Source: Nymphaea colorata (taxonomy: Eukaryota; Streptophyta; Magnoliopsida; Nymphaeales; Nymphaeaceae). From it: a DNA stretch of 64,000 bases. The stretch covers positions 2,860,704-2,924,703 of the forward strand of contig NC_045139.1 in the NCBI RefSeq assembly GCF_008831285.2, in the 5' to 3' direction. Shown here piece by piece: positions 1 through 20,905 of this stretch. How positions within the stretch are numbered: position 1 is the first letter of the stretch; every line of letters starts with the position of its first letter. The notes beneath the pieces are model-generated. The model saw only the letters and a program-made list of their open reading frames with translations, was not told the origin of the DNA and made no database searches. Made by a program: the position numbers and the translations under genes.

Positions 1-144
1 CAAATTTATTAATTGGAAACTTTGTGAAAGAGCTATTTATTGTGGTACAGCTAAAGCACACTTAAATATGAATTTTCTTTCATTTAGTTAACTCTTTGTA
101 TGGAAAGCAAACAATCAAATGAAAGTAGTTCAACCCCCAAAGGA

Positions 145-290
145 TATAGCATAACTGGTTGGGCAAGTGACACGAGAAATATGCATTGCAAGTTTGATTC
201 TTGTGGGCACTATGCTCCAGTACCATACAAGGTGGAGCATGGTAAAGATGAAGAAACATTATCTCAATACCAAGCATTGATATAACCCTG
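145..290 (+). repeat. SINE-like dispersed repeat, copy 1
   Basis: About 145 bp that can be aligned by eye with 4395-4550. The head carries a tRNA-like A-box region (ATAACTGGTTGGGCAAGTG) and, about 45 bp later, a B-box-like AGTTTGATTCTTGTGGG. Both copies end on a shared block around ACCAAGCATTGATATAACC. Two pol III promoter-like boxes at tRNA spacing plus a non-tRNA body suggest a tRNA-derived SINE. I see no clear poly-A tail or target-site duplication, so the limits are approximate. Confidence 0.5.
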
Positions 291-1937
291 GAGCTTGAGG
301 AAAGATGAAAGGGAAAGGAGAGGGTGCTTTGGCTCTTTTCGTGTTCATGAGTGGTAAGTTTCTTGTTCACACGAAAAACAGTTCAAGCCGGATGGCAATA
401 GTATATTTATAATATCCTAAAAGTTTAATCTCGTATCTAACATTGTGACAAACCTTGAGGGACTTATAACTGAAATTAGTATAGTAATTGGTTGATTTGG
501 TACGTTGTTAGTCCTTTTAGGTCGAAATCAAAGCTGTTAGGGGACAAGTTAGGATCCACCAAACTAAGAGCCTGAGTCCCGTGTTCGTGTGAAAGTGCAT
601 CGGGTTGTCACAGTTTTTGTTGCTCCTTAAAGTTGTGCATTTTTATTAATGCTTGCATATATAGTCAAATCAATCACAGATTAGGTAAAGATATCAGTCG
701 TTTCATTCTTAATGGCATGTCCTGGTGATTTTAAACATAAGGTTCTGCCATGGCCTCTTTGTATCTAGTTTGGTGCCAACGGAAGAGAGTGCACTCCTGC
801 CACCTTTCTAAGGTGTGTGAGATTGAAGACTTTCGAGTTGAAAGAGATCTAAAGCTTAATACTCATGTCGCATCTTTCGACCTGTAACTGGTAAGAATCT
901 GCCTAACTCTAATTCTTTTCTGTATCTCTTTTCTAAAAGAGAAAGAAATCAAGTAAAGTGGGTTATTCAAGCACTTGCCCTAAAGTATGTAATAATTTTG
1001 AATTTTGATTGTCTGTTCCTTTTATGGCGGCACTGAAAAGTTTTTGTTTGTGGCAGAACAGCTTTTGTTCTGTCCCTTGGAAAAGTAGTACTCATGTCTT
1101 GATCACAACATGGAGTGCTCTTGTTATTAAATCTACCATGTTTAATAGTAATAGTATTTAATTGAACAAAATGATGGTAGCACTATGGAAAGCAATACTA
1201 TTTCCAAATTATATAATTATTTTACGTGTTAATGTGGGTTTTTTTTTTTGTTAAAACAAATACAAAAAGGCACAAAATGTTCAATTTATGCTCTTATCAA
1301 AATATTATTCTTTCGAGTTGCTTTATTTTGCATTAAAAGTGGGTATTTGGTCTTAGAAAAAAAAAGGTGTTCATTAAAATTTAGCCGCAACCTTCAAAGT
1401 AGCTGGTATCAGTACATCATGAGTTCGATTGATGTGGGTGTTATCCAAGATGAACTGTTCCAAAACACATTATTTTTTTTTTCTCTTTATGTTTTTTTGT
1501 TTCTTTCTTCAATTTCTTCATGCATTTACCTGAAGAATTAATTTCGTCACCAATTTTAACACAGCTTCACTATTAAGTTATTGTCTCTCTAAAAAGCATG
1601 CACTTGTTGACATAAAAGTATTTAATTTATTGTAATCTGTCTACGTTAAATCTATTTAATGATCTAAGTCTAGCATGGAAATTAATTTTCCAGTGACATG
1701 CAATCGTGTGATAACCAAAACGGACCTCAAGACCTTGAATCTCTCTTTCAATACGAGACTCTCACTATTAAAAATCTGGACACCCACTTCAAAATTTAAC
1801 TTTTGTAGTCTCTCTCTTCATTAAATATAATTGAACTAATTTAGTGATAGGGTGGTCAGAATAGGCTTTATCTTTCTCTCTTTGCCTCCAGTGGGCATAA
1901 CTTAGGTGGTTGGAGAGAGGCTTGAGAGAGTAGAAAG

Positions 1938-1946
1938 GAGTCTCTC

Positions 1947-2041
<95 letters not shown>
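1938..2041. repeat. Compound (CT)n(TA)n microsatellite
   Basis: A CT tract (about 1940-1982) passes directly into an uninterrupted TA tract (1983-2040). It explains the spurious Ser-Leu and Tyr-Ile open frames on both strands. Confidence 0.97.
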
Positions 2042-2043
<2 letters not shown>

Positions 2044-2170
2044 TTTTTTTTTGTATTACTAAAAACTGTTGCAAAAGATAAATTCAAGCAGCTGCAGCAA
2101 ATGTACCTTTATCATCAGTTTTTAACTACACAAATAAGAAAAGAACCACCACAAAGTAGCTTGCTGCTGC

Positions 2171-2284
<114 letters not shown>

Positions 2285-3753
2285 CATTAATGTGATAATC
2301 ATTACTGCAATCATATAATCAATGTGGCATCAACTACCCCAGTAGGGACAATGAGAGGAATCAACTAGAAAATAAATGTTTCTGCAACTAGAGAGAGAGA
2401 GAGAGAATTAAAAGTGTTTGAAGACCTGCATGTTGTCTCAATTTTTATAATAGCACAACATGACATATATCATACTCTTGTGCTGCAAAAAATGCATTCT
2501 CTTTGTCTGCCAACAATCGATCGACGCCATTGTTCGGATAATTGAGTAAATGCCAATCAATCATCATGATAGCAATCACAAAGCAGTCCCCATCATTGTG
2601 ATCACCACCTTCTTCATCAACTTACTTTATATCGTTCAAAGAAGCAAAAGAAAAAGAAAAAACTCAAAAAGAATAATATTATATATGGAATCTCACCAAA
2701 TTATATAAATATAATTGAAGGCTTCTCTTTGTGCCACGGAGACTTTTACTTTGCCACAAGTGCACTAAATTATCACAAAAATATATTTTATTGATAATTT
2801 TTATTTTATTTTATTTTTTGGAAGAGGAGCGTGCATGTGGCAGGAAAGTTGTATTCCAACATGGCAAGTGAAAATCTCGAAATGTCGTAAAACATGAAGT
2901 TTTCTGGGGATGATGTGGAGTTCAAAAGCATGAAGGTATGTACTCTGCATAAGTAAATAAAAATGTACAAATTGCACGACTGTATTGGAAATAAAAGAAT
3001 AATTTTATTGGGCTAATATCATGAATAAAAGGGTAACATTTTTTAGGATATATAATAATTTTTTTTTTCCACGGATAATAAGACTAAAGGAGATGAAAAA
3101 TTTCCCTAAAAGAAGATATGTGGTGTTTTATGCCAAACAGGGTATGAAAAATATATTCCAAGTTAATCGGTCACCAAATTTTGCTAAATTATTTCATTTT
3201 ATCATAATTTTGCCTTATAAAATATCAACTCTGCAAAAAAAAAAAAAACTCTTAGTAGTTAAGGATGGATAAAGATGTGGAATGAATCTTACTTTTTTAA
3301 AATATTTTTATTGAGAAAGTGCTTGTGATTGTTAATTTAAAATAACTTTATGATTGTTGCAGATCTTGATGATGGAAAGCGAAAATGTTCGGCTGCATAT
3401 AACATTATTTTTGTGGTAAATGGAGGCGATGTCAGAAATTTGGAAATGCTTTATCCCTTAACTTTTGAAACATTTATATATGTTTACCTAATTGTTAAAC
3501 AAAAAAAGAGGCATAGTAATTTTTTGTGGAAATATTATTATTATTAAGTAGTAGTACATATGGAAAAAACAAATAATTAAATGATACTAAATTTCACGTT
3601 ATAATGGCTCTATCATTTCGCTTTTCTACATTGAACTCAGAATACAAATTTTTCGATTCATTTTTTATACTTTTGATATTGAAATACGCTTATTCCATAT
3701 TTTTTCTTAATTAATTAATTCAAACATCGTAATTTACACCTCAGCCATATTAT

Positions 3754-3823
3754 ATAGAAATGCCATTTCTTATATTGTGAATACATACATAGAAATGCCA
3801 TTTCTTATATTGTGAATACATAC
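3754..3823. repeat. 35-bp tandem duplication, 2 copies
   Basis: The unit starting ATAGAAATGCCATTTCTTAT occurs at 3754 and again at 3789 with no difference that I can see. Confidence 0.9.
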
Positions 3824-4394
3824 ATGAAGAGCACAAGAGCAGCCCAATATAGTTTTTTTTTTTTCCCTCTTAGCTAAATCGACAAAGCATTGATAGCGTA
3901 AAAACTAAGCTTTTGGCTTACGATAAAAGCAGAAACCTTTAATTACTACGATCACACACACAAGTGGAAATCTTTATCCTCAGTAAAAAATTAAAAAAAT
4001 AAACCTTCGAGAACTTCGATTTTTGAAAAAGTTCTCAATCCTCAATCATGAGCCCTATTATATTTTACTTTAAATGGGGATTGAGTATAATTATCGAATA
4101 TTGCGATCATGATTTGTTAAACTGGTTTCTGGGTATTAGTTGGCGCTGTTTTCCATGATTTCATGTATTGCTTCATAAGCAATTCTCTTTGCAATCTTCC
4201 TCTCATTCTTAGTTTCTTAGATCCCATGAAATTTCGAAACATGTGCTTTTGATTATGATTCAATTTTTTTCCCTATTCTCACTCTAGCAATTATAAGATG
4301 AACCACCATATTCATGACATCGGGACCCGAAGAGATCTAAATGGATCTTCATTTAGGTACAATCCTAAGTTCTTTGAAGTCTGGTCCCTAGGAG

Positions 4395-4550
4395 CATAAC
4401 ATAGCTGGTCATACTGGTCGCACAAGAAGACTATGTCACTAGTTCGATTCTTGTGGTAGCTTTTTTTATGTGCCATATGGAGTAAAATGTAATACCCAGA
4501 TGAAAGTATATTGTCCTCTCACCAAGCATCGATGCAACCTTGGATACCAC
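4395..4550 (+). repeat. SINE-like dispersed repeat, copy 2
   Basis: Diverged copy of the element at 145-290. It carries CATAGCTGGTCATACTGGTC as the A-box region, AGTTCGATTCTTGTGG as the B-box region (close to the tRNA T-arm consensus), and the shared distal block ACCAAGCATCGATGCAACC. The B box is closer to the tRNA consensus than in copy 1. Confidence 0.5.
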
Positions 4551-6566
4551 TAATCTCCAATATTGCCTTTTAGTAGTGAAAATCAGTTTTAGATTTATAT
4601 CAATTATCTTGGTTTAGGAGGAATTTATCATTTTAGAAACACCTGCTTTCTCCTCATGTTTATAGGCAATAAATTTTTTCTGTATGATTCAATATTAACT
4701 TCCCTTTGTTTCTCTTAAGTTTCTTCATTTCCCTTCAATTATATTTTTATTTTAGTTTCTTTAATTCATCATAGACAATTACGGCCATTATTTAACTCTA
4801 ATCACGGTGGTTTTAGGAGTTCGAGTTGCCCTCCTAATCCCCTCCTGGCCCCAACCTCATTCAAGAAGTTTGAAAAAAAAAAAGAAGGGAGTGTGGAATT
4901 TTTGAAGAACGGATTTGATGCACTTCAATCTTTATTAAAAGTTCTGATCACCATGTTGAAAAAAAGTTAGACTAGTGGGCAATCAATGAGTTGTGACCCA
5001 CAAGACTTTCACTCACAGGCTTCTATCAAGACTTAACGTGATCTCAAAGTACCTAAGGGCGCAAGCATTCAAATTAAAGGTCAAATACTGGACCATTTAA
5101 TGCACGTCATAAAAGTAGTTTGTATGTGGTTAATATATGCATCATTTCATTCCAAAGAAGTGGAAGTTTTGGACTATCAATTGTAAGCCATAAAAGTAGT
5201 TTATAAAGTTACCATACGCATATTTGTGGACAAATATTTATGTTTTTGGCTAAAGTTTTGTGACTTCTACTGATTGTTTGTTGCAAGGGCTGAATTATAG
5301 TTTCAAAATTTTAACAGAAACCGAAATATAACTTTTCAAACTTTTTATATAGGTTAAAGTAAATTTTTGATTTTTTGAAAGTCTGCTCCGGCTCTGATTG
5401 ACGGACAAAATTTTCTCTTGATGAGGATGATGGATCTGTAAAGACAACTATTCTACTGTTCTTTACAAATCTTAGTTGTCCTGCATCATAAATTGATTGC
5501 CAAGATTGCAAGCAGTACGGGTTTGAGTAGTTTACTGTCACTGTGGCGTGGATCTTCATGAACATCCACTAATAACTGAAAATCAAGTATAGTCAGAAAG
5601 AATACATGCATCTCACTAATCTGCAAATTTTAACTCATTCAAGAAGCTAGTCGGATTTCATTTTCATAAAGAATGATTATGTGGACAAAATCTTTGCATG
5701 AACACAATGTTATTTACATTGAAGTATGACATATAAGCATCATACGTATTAAACAAGACAATTTTGGAACTTAGAGTGATTATCCCAACTAGTTACGGCA
5801 CTAGTGGCGACTAATCCTCATACTAACAGGATGGGTCCCATCTCTATTTCATGGATGGAGGCATGTACATTTTTTTCCCATCAGTTGGGTGCAAGTGTTT
5901 TCAAAAGTTTGAATACAAACATAAGTAGTGATCGTGATGGGACGTTCAAATTTCGGATGTCTACACGTAGTCAAATCAATGTATTCAATTTTTTTTTCCT
6001 TTTGTCGAAACCTGTGTATTCTATATTCACTTTTGGTGCTTTTTATAGCTTAAGTTCAATGAGACATCAGTAGCTCATAAGCGTAAAAGCAAGAAGATTC
6101 ATAGCCATAAGCAATGTGATCAATTCCAAGACTTAATTTTCCTTAAAATTGCATATGTTCTATTTCAATTTATTCTTTGTGGTGTATCTAAGTGCTTGGA
6201 TATAAGGTATATTATTTTTGTGAGCATGAATCTTGAGTCTCATTTGCCTCTTTTTCCCTTTCTCTGTTCATCCTTAACCCCTTGAATATATCTAATGCCA
6301 AATAAAATGTTGCTAATTACACAATGACGCCGCTGAATTCAGAACTAAAAACATGAGGAGTTGCTCAAATGCAATCTAAGTAAATTGCTAATTCTACTAG
6401 CACTAGAGAAAAATGCCCATGGAAAGGATCAAGCTCATACAAGAAGATTTGTCTTGTCCACGATAAGTAGTCGGAGAGCCACATGTGGGCTAGCATGACT
6501 TAGAGTATTTTACTATGTACTTGAAGGGTTTAATACTTCTTGAAGGGTTTGAATTTAAGTTACTAT
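4551..6566. other. Intergenic, nothing recognised
   Basis: AT-rich sequence without a recognisable gene or repeat family. Open frames around 5311-5565 and 5804-6073 are short, have no recognisable motif and lack coding composition. Confidence 0.6.
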
Positions 6567-6574
6567 GTATTAGT

Positions 6575-6754
6575 AGCAGCGGAGCTACATATAAGTTGGT
6601 GCGGGCGGTTGCCCAAGCCAGCAACAAAAGTTTTATTTATTTTTACATACATTTCTTACAATTATTTACTTATTTATATATGTTGTGCTCCTTCAAAAAT
6701 GAGAATTTCTATAAGAGTGTTCCATAGCAAAAAAATTTTGGCTCCACCATTGGT
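6575..6754. mobile_element. hAT-like MITE (decayed), 8-bp target-site duplication
   Basis: A 180-bp element flanked on both sides by the 8-bp direct repeat GTATTAGT (6567-6574 and 6755-6762). The left end reads AGCAGCGGAGCTACAT. The reverse complement of the right end reads ACCAATGGTGGAGCCA, giving an imperfect terminal inverted repeat with core G(C/T)GGAGC(T/C)A. It encodes no protein. The 8-bp duplication is the hAT superfamily hallmark. The ends resemble those of the neighbouring element at 6801-7001. Confidence 0.65.
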
Positions 6755-6800
6755 GTATTAGTGTCTCTTACTAAAAAGCTTTTGTAGCCGCTGCTGATGG

Positions 6801-7001
6801 CAGGGGCGGAACTATGGCCCTTTCATGCATTTTGAATAATTAAAATTTACCCATTAATTTTTTCCAAAAAATGTGAGTTTTGCCACTCTAAAACTATAGA
6901 AAAATAAGTATTTGCCCTTCTACAAAATTTTCAAAAATTATATTTAGCACCTCGCACGACAGTTTAGCCAGGTCAAGGGCAAAAACCTAGTTCCATCCCT
7001 A
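6801..7001. mobile_element. hAT-like MITE, 8-bp target-site duplication
   Basis: A 201-bp element flanked by the perfect 8-bp direct repeat GCTGATGG (6793-6800 and 7002-7009). The left terminus is CAGGGGCGGAACTATGG. The right terminus, reverse complemented, is TAGGGATGGAACTAGG, so about 12 of the first 14 bases match. Small size, inverted ends, no coding capacity and an 8-bp duplication fit a non-autonomous hAT element. Confidence 0.8.
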
Positions 7002-7373
7002 GCTGATGGTAAATAGTAGGTGGATTGGATCAATCATGTGCAATACTCTTACAAGTCCTTCAAAATGATGCTGACCTCTGTGTGTGTGTGTGTTGGAGTT
7101 TAAGTACTTTCCATATATACAATCCTCTGCTGTGATTGAAGGGGAGGGTTCTTGAACTATTATATTCCAACAGTGCAGTCCTTTTGAAGTACTAATGCCT
7201 AACAGCCTATGAAAAAAAAAACCTTTTGATAATAAATATTAAAATTTTAAAAAGCATCAACATGTAAATAAGAAAAATTGCCCTAAAGTGTTATATAAAA
7301 ATAAGTACTTTTTGTGGGTCTGAATGGATAATAGCCCACACATTGCCCACACTTATCCAGACTCTCCACCCAT

Positions 7374-7570
7374 GAATAGATCCTTGTTATATCAATGAAA
7401 TCACACCAAGAATATGGCAGTCAGTGGTGCTGTGATGCTTGCCAAATTAAATATCAATCACTCACAATGGGAACATTGGTCTGAATAGATCCTTGCTATA
7501 TCGATGAAATCACAACAAGAACCCGCCATTAGTGGCGCTGGGCTGCCTGTCAAATTAAATGTCAATCACT
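7374..7570. repeat. Diverged tandem duplication, period 109 bp
   Basis: GAATAGATCCTTG(T/C)TATATC occurs at 7374 and 7483 and is followed in both by matching blocks (GAAATCACA, CAAATTAAAT, TCAATCACTCAC). The many substitutions mark it as old. Confidence 0.8.
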
Positions 7571-7574
7571 CACT

Positions 7575-8090
7575 TACTCCACAAATTTAGAACAAAAACA
7601 AGCTACCACTGATCATTTTTGTCATGCCTAGCTCCTAGCTTAGCAATTAGCATACCCAAATGACCTCATAATCTCAAACTTGGGTCATGAGATGATTGAC
7701 AATCTTCGGGTTGGCCGGGCCGAGCACCGAGCAATCGGAGGATGCCAAATCATCCAAACAGTACATGAAGCGCGAGGCAGACCCTCTTTTTGAGAAAGAA
7801 GATTGCCGACCTAGCGCAGTAGGCGGGGCCATTAATAAGGAGGGCCATGATGCTAAATAGTTTCTTGAAAAGTTTAGACAGAGAAGTGATGAACTCAATT
7901 GATCAATTCAAAAGCCTTTCTAATTATTCGCTTAACAAGGTAAAACATATCTAAATATTATGTGAATTATGTTTATAAAGTAATTAAATTTTAAATTTGT
8001 CCGAGTAATTGTCGTATTTGGATAAAGGTAGTTGGTTAGAAATTTAAGTAAAATAAATAGATATTAAAGAAAAAAAAATGTGGATAATTC
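7575..8090. other. Intergenic, nothing recognised
   Basis: No supported gene. A 74-codon reverse frame at 7674-7898 has no recognisable motif. Confidence 0.5.
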
Positions 8091-8099
8091 AGTTTGGCC

Positions 8100-9750
8100 G
8101 CAGGCGGTGAATTTAAAAAAAAGGGTGACTTTGACTTAAGAGGAGGAGGGCTCCTAATCATTGTGAGAGGAAATCTAAGAAAATTCCACGTCAGCAAACG
8201 GGGCCACGTGGGAAATGTGGGTAGGGCGAGGTGGGCCCCAAGGATAGGCCATGGCAGAATGCCACGTAATCAAGACGCACGAGCGTGGGGCCCGCCTTTC
8301 CTGACGGAGAAACGGCGCACTACAAGGAAGCCACGAGGGAGAGACCATGAGAGGCGTTCGGTGGGTCACTCGCACCTCTCTCTCTCACTCTCTCTCTCTC
8401 TGTTTAATCTTTGAGAGCGAAGCAGAGGTCGATTTAAGCACAGGAAACCTTCGCTGGGCCACACCCATTTCCCGCCTTCTATCTTTTCCTTCTTCTATGG
8501 GATTGAACTCCTGCAATATCGGTTCAACTTCCAGAAAGAAAGTTGGGAGAACAAGACACTGAGTGTCCAAGATATTGGCAAGGATATCTCCACAGTTCGT
8601 GACAAGGATGGTAACAAAGACAATCACGAATGGAGTCCTCTAAGGGGTTTAGTTTCCAGGGAATTTAGTTGGGTTTCGAATTGTTTGGTGTTTTTTCTGC
8701 TTGGGGGGTAAAGTAGAGAACGAAATAGGCTTGTTCTGGTTCTGGTTCTGTCAGCTTGTTGGTTTTTAATGCTTAAAAGTTTTAGGAAGAGAAGCTGCTT
8801 TTAGTCGTTGGAGGAAGAGATTGGTTGGAAGATAGAAGTCCAGGCAAATATTTGCTCAGCGGCTGGGGATTCATTAAGTGTAGGATTCTGGGCTTTTCTG
8901 TACATCTGCTCAGGTTTTTGGTGATTTGGTAAGTTGTTTAATTTTATCATTCTTAGCGCTAACAACTGTCTGAGAGGTGAAAGGAGATTATTTGTGTGCC
9001 TTTTTCATTTTTTTTCCTTTTGGGTTCTTTCTTTCTTCACTGTTGGCGTTTTTCCCTTCAGAAGAATAACTGGTCAATCCATCACATTTTGCAGAGTTAA
9101 ACCCCTACTGTTGTGCTGGAATAGCAGTCGAACACATCATTTTTGCTTTATTGTCTACAGATTGGAACTCTAAATCTTGATTGCAGTTTTGCAACATCAA
9201 GCTATACTGGTAGAAACGTATCTGCAAGAAAACTAGAGCTTCTCTAATGCCAAGATTATTCTTGACATTTAGAAGTGTTTAAAGAAGTTGAAAAACTAAA
9301 GTTTGGAATCAAAATTTCGTGGTGAACTGATGCATTATTTTGTTTAAAAAGGTCTAGATTTTGGCTCCATGCACTTGGACCATTAAAAGACAGTTGGGTC
9401 TACCTGAGGCACATGCTCATACCGTGGCAGTCTAGTATAAAAAAAAAGCTGGTCCATTAAGGCAGCGTAGGATACTGAGGTGACGGCCATGATTCTGTAG
9501 TGCACTTCTTCAGTATTTCGAACAATCAGGTCTTCCTTTCATCCTAAAGGGAAACTCTAATTTTTGGTACTGCAGAAGTTCTCTCTCGAACTTCTTCACC
9601 AAAAATCTAAGCCATCAGCCAACCCATCTGGAAGCTTGAAGGGAAAAGGGCTCAGTGAAGAAGCCCACATCCCAAAAGGGCAGGAATTATGATATGATGC
9701 AGACTCTGTGAGGGTTCTGTAAAGTAAAATTCTTGTATCCCTTTTGCTAT
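8100..9750 (+). promoter_or_regulatory. Candidate upstream regulatory region of TAR
   Basis: A locally GC-rich stretch with several ACGT-core elements: CCACGTCAGC near 8187, a palindromic G-box CACGTG at 8215-8220, and GCCACGTAAT near 8261. A CT-rich stretch at about 8376-8402 looks like a plant transcript leader. It lies 1.6-2.3 kb upstream of the TAR start codon. It could be the TAR promoter, or the promoter of a longer 5' leader containing an intron. Inference only. Confidence 0.35.
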
Positions 9751-9757
9751 TATAAAA
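9751..9757 (+). promoter_or_regulatory. Candidate TATA box for TAR
   Basis: TATAAAA is preceded by pyrimidine-rich sequence and lies about 610 bp upstream of the TAR ATG. It would place transcription start near 9780-9790 and give a roughly 580-nt leader. That leader contains short upstream ATGs (for example near 10,069 and 10,099). No transcript evidence is visible. Confidence 0.3.
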
Positions 9758-10369
9758 GCTGGAACTCAGCACTTCTATAATTCACATTCTCAGTGTTCTG
9801 TGTTTGGGGAGAGAGAAAGACCCTAGTCCCTAGAAAAAGGCACTCACAGGAGACAGGCCACTTGTAGTGGGCACTGCGCTGCCCGTGCTGCGGCAAGAAC
9901 TAGAGCAGGAGGGAAGGGAACCGGGGAGGGGAAGGGGAAAATCTTTTTGGGTTTTCGAGATATTCTCCATTGCAAGCTCGGGAGAATACGTTTTAGCCGT
10001 TTGGGCAATTGGGTGTTTCGTCTTCCTGCTCTGCTGTCAAAGAAAAACAGTCTGCTGGAATTAGCCAGATGCCTACGCCCCTTCTGCAACGTGGTGTGCA
10101 TGAATAGATAAAGGCCATTCGTTTTGTACATATCCGCACCACCATTTATGTCGTATTAATCCAAGGTGTCAGGACTCCTCAGCCCTCTGCTTGATTTTGG
10201 TGTTAACACTCCAAAATTTCCATTAAGAGCATCCCCTGACAATCTCTGCAGTTTTATAAGACGGTGGTAGTGATAAATTTTGAAGATACCGCTTCACATT
10301 TGGCGATCACGAATTTGACGAGCCCTGCATCTTTTGCAGCTCAGAGAAACGCGGGAGAGGGGGTTTAAG

Positions 10370-19802
<9,433 letters not shown>

Positions 19803-20905
19803 GGAACCTGCCTCCCTAGCTAATTGGCAGTTGCGAGTGATACATAAATGCTAAGCAGCGTTTTGCTCTCTCTCTCTCTCTCTCTCTCATAGATGCTTTG
19901 TTTATATAAAGGGAAATATGTAGCGGCTCTAATCAATGATATATTAAGTACACCTTTCTTCTATCCTGCCTATCCACCCCTTGTCAATATAAAAAGATCA
20001 AAAGAACGTTGGGCGAGAAAAAGGAATGTTTCATCCCATCGCTCAACAAAGCCAAAGCCATTACACTTCTCCAATATAATGTCGTTTAGCATGAAACACC
20101 ATACAAAATTGATTTCAATTCTCATACCATGCAATGATGGTGCACATTATTATCTATTTTGTTCGAAGCATTAGGATGTGCAAGTCGAGGAAGGCCACAG
20201 TAACAGTCCAATAATTTGCTCAAAGGAGACTGGAAGCGTTGGCCAGGCTAAGGCCGCTAGGCAGACCATCATGGTTTAACCTCGATCGTAGCCAGCTTCC
20301 TCGAACAGCAACACAGTCTCACAAGCCGGAGTGGTTTCCCAACAAAACCATCGAAAGGAAGAAACAGCTACATAGATCTTTCTTGCAAGGTTTTCGTAAA
20401 AATGGCAGGTTCACTTGTTATGAAGGATGATCTTTCGTATCATTTCTCAACTTTAGTACTTGATAATTCGATGAAGCATCGTGCATGACAACGATTGGGA
20501 TACATGGATCAAGGGCAACGTAACATGGGCACCTTTTTCTTTGCTGCACAACGTTTTGTGACTTGCTTGATTGCTCTTTCTCTTCTATCTTCTCTCAAGA
20601 TTACTGCTTTAGACGACCACCCTGCTATGGACATAGCTTATTTGTTGAGGGATGTTCTTGATGCACAGTTTTCCCTACTTTGGTGTTCCTTTTTGGCCCA
20701 TTCTGTAATTTCTGTTTTTGTTTGCTGTATTGCTCTTGCTCTTAGTCCCTGCTATCTATTCTCTCAATAAATGAACGCTTGTTTTAATTTCGCTTAGTAA
20801 ATTCCTTCTGCCCTATCGAGGCCCATCACAACTTTCCATAAACTAAAAGGGAAAATGCAACACTATGAACAGAACCAAAAAACACTTTCGTAGATATCAC
20901 GCTTT
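19803..20905. other. Convergent intergenic spacer TAR / RST1
   Basis: 1.1 kb between the stop codons of two convergent genes, expected to hold both 3' UTRs. It contains a (CT)n tract at 19866-19888 and an AATAAA on the plus strand at 20766-20771. No gene was recognised in it. Confidence 0.7.

Noticed and set aside
145-230. Possible tRNA gene from A-box and B-box-like motifs
   Set aside because: No acceptor stem or anticodon arm can be folded by eye. The second copy at 4395 shows it is a dispersed repeat.
8405-8710. About 100-codon plus-strand frame without ATG, translating to ...LSVQDIGKDISTVRD...
   Set aside because: It has no start codon, no family match known to me and no clear splice partner. 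It may simply be part of a 5' leader upstream of TAR.
9844-10131. Overlapping plus and minus frames just upstream of TAR
   Set aside because: Short, no family resemblance, and located in the expected TAR leader.
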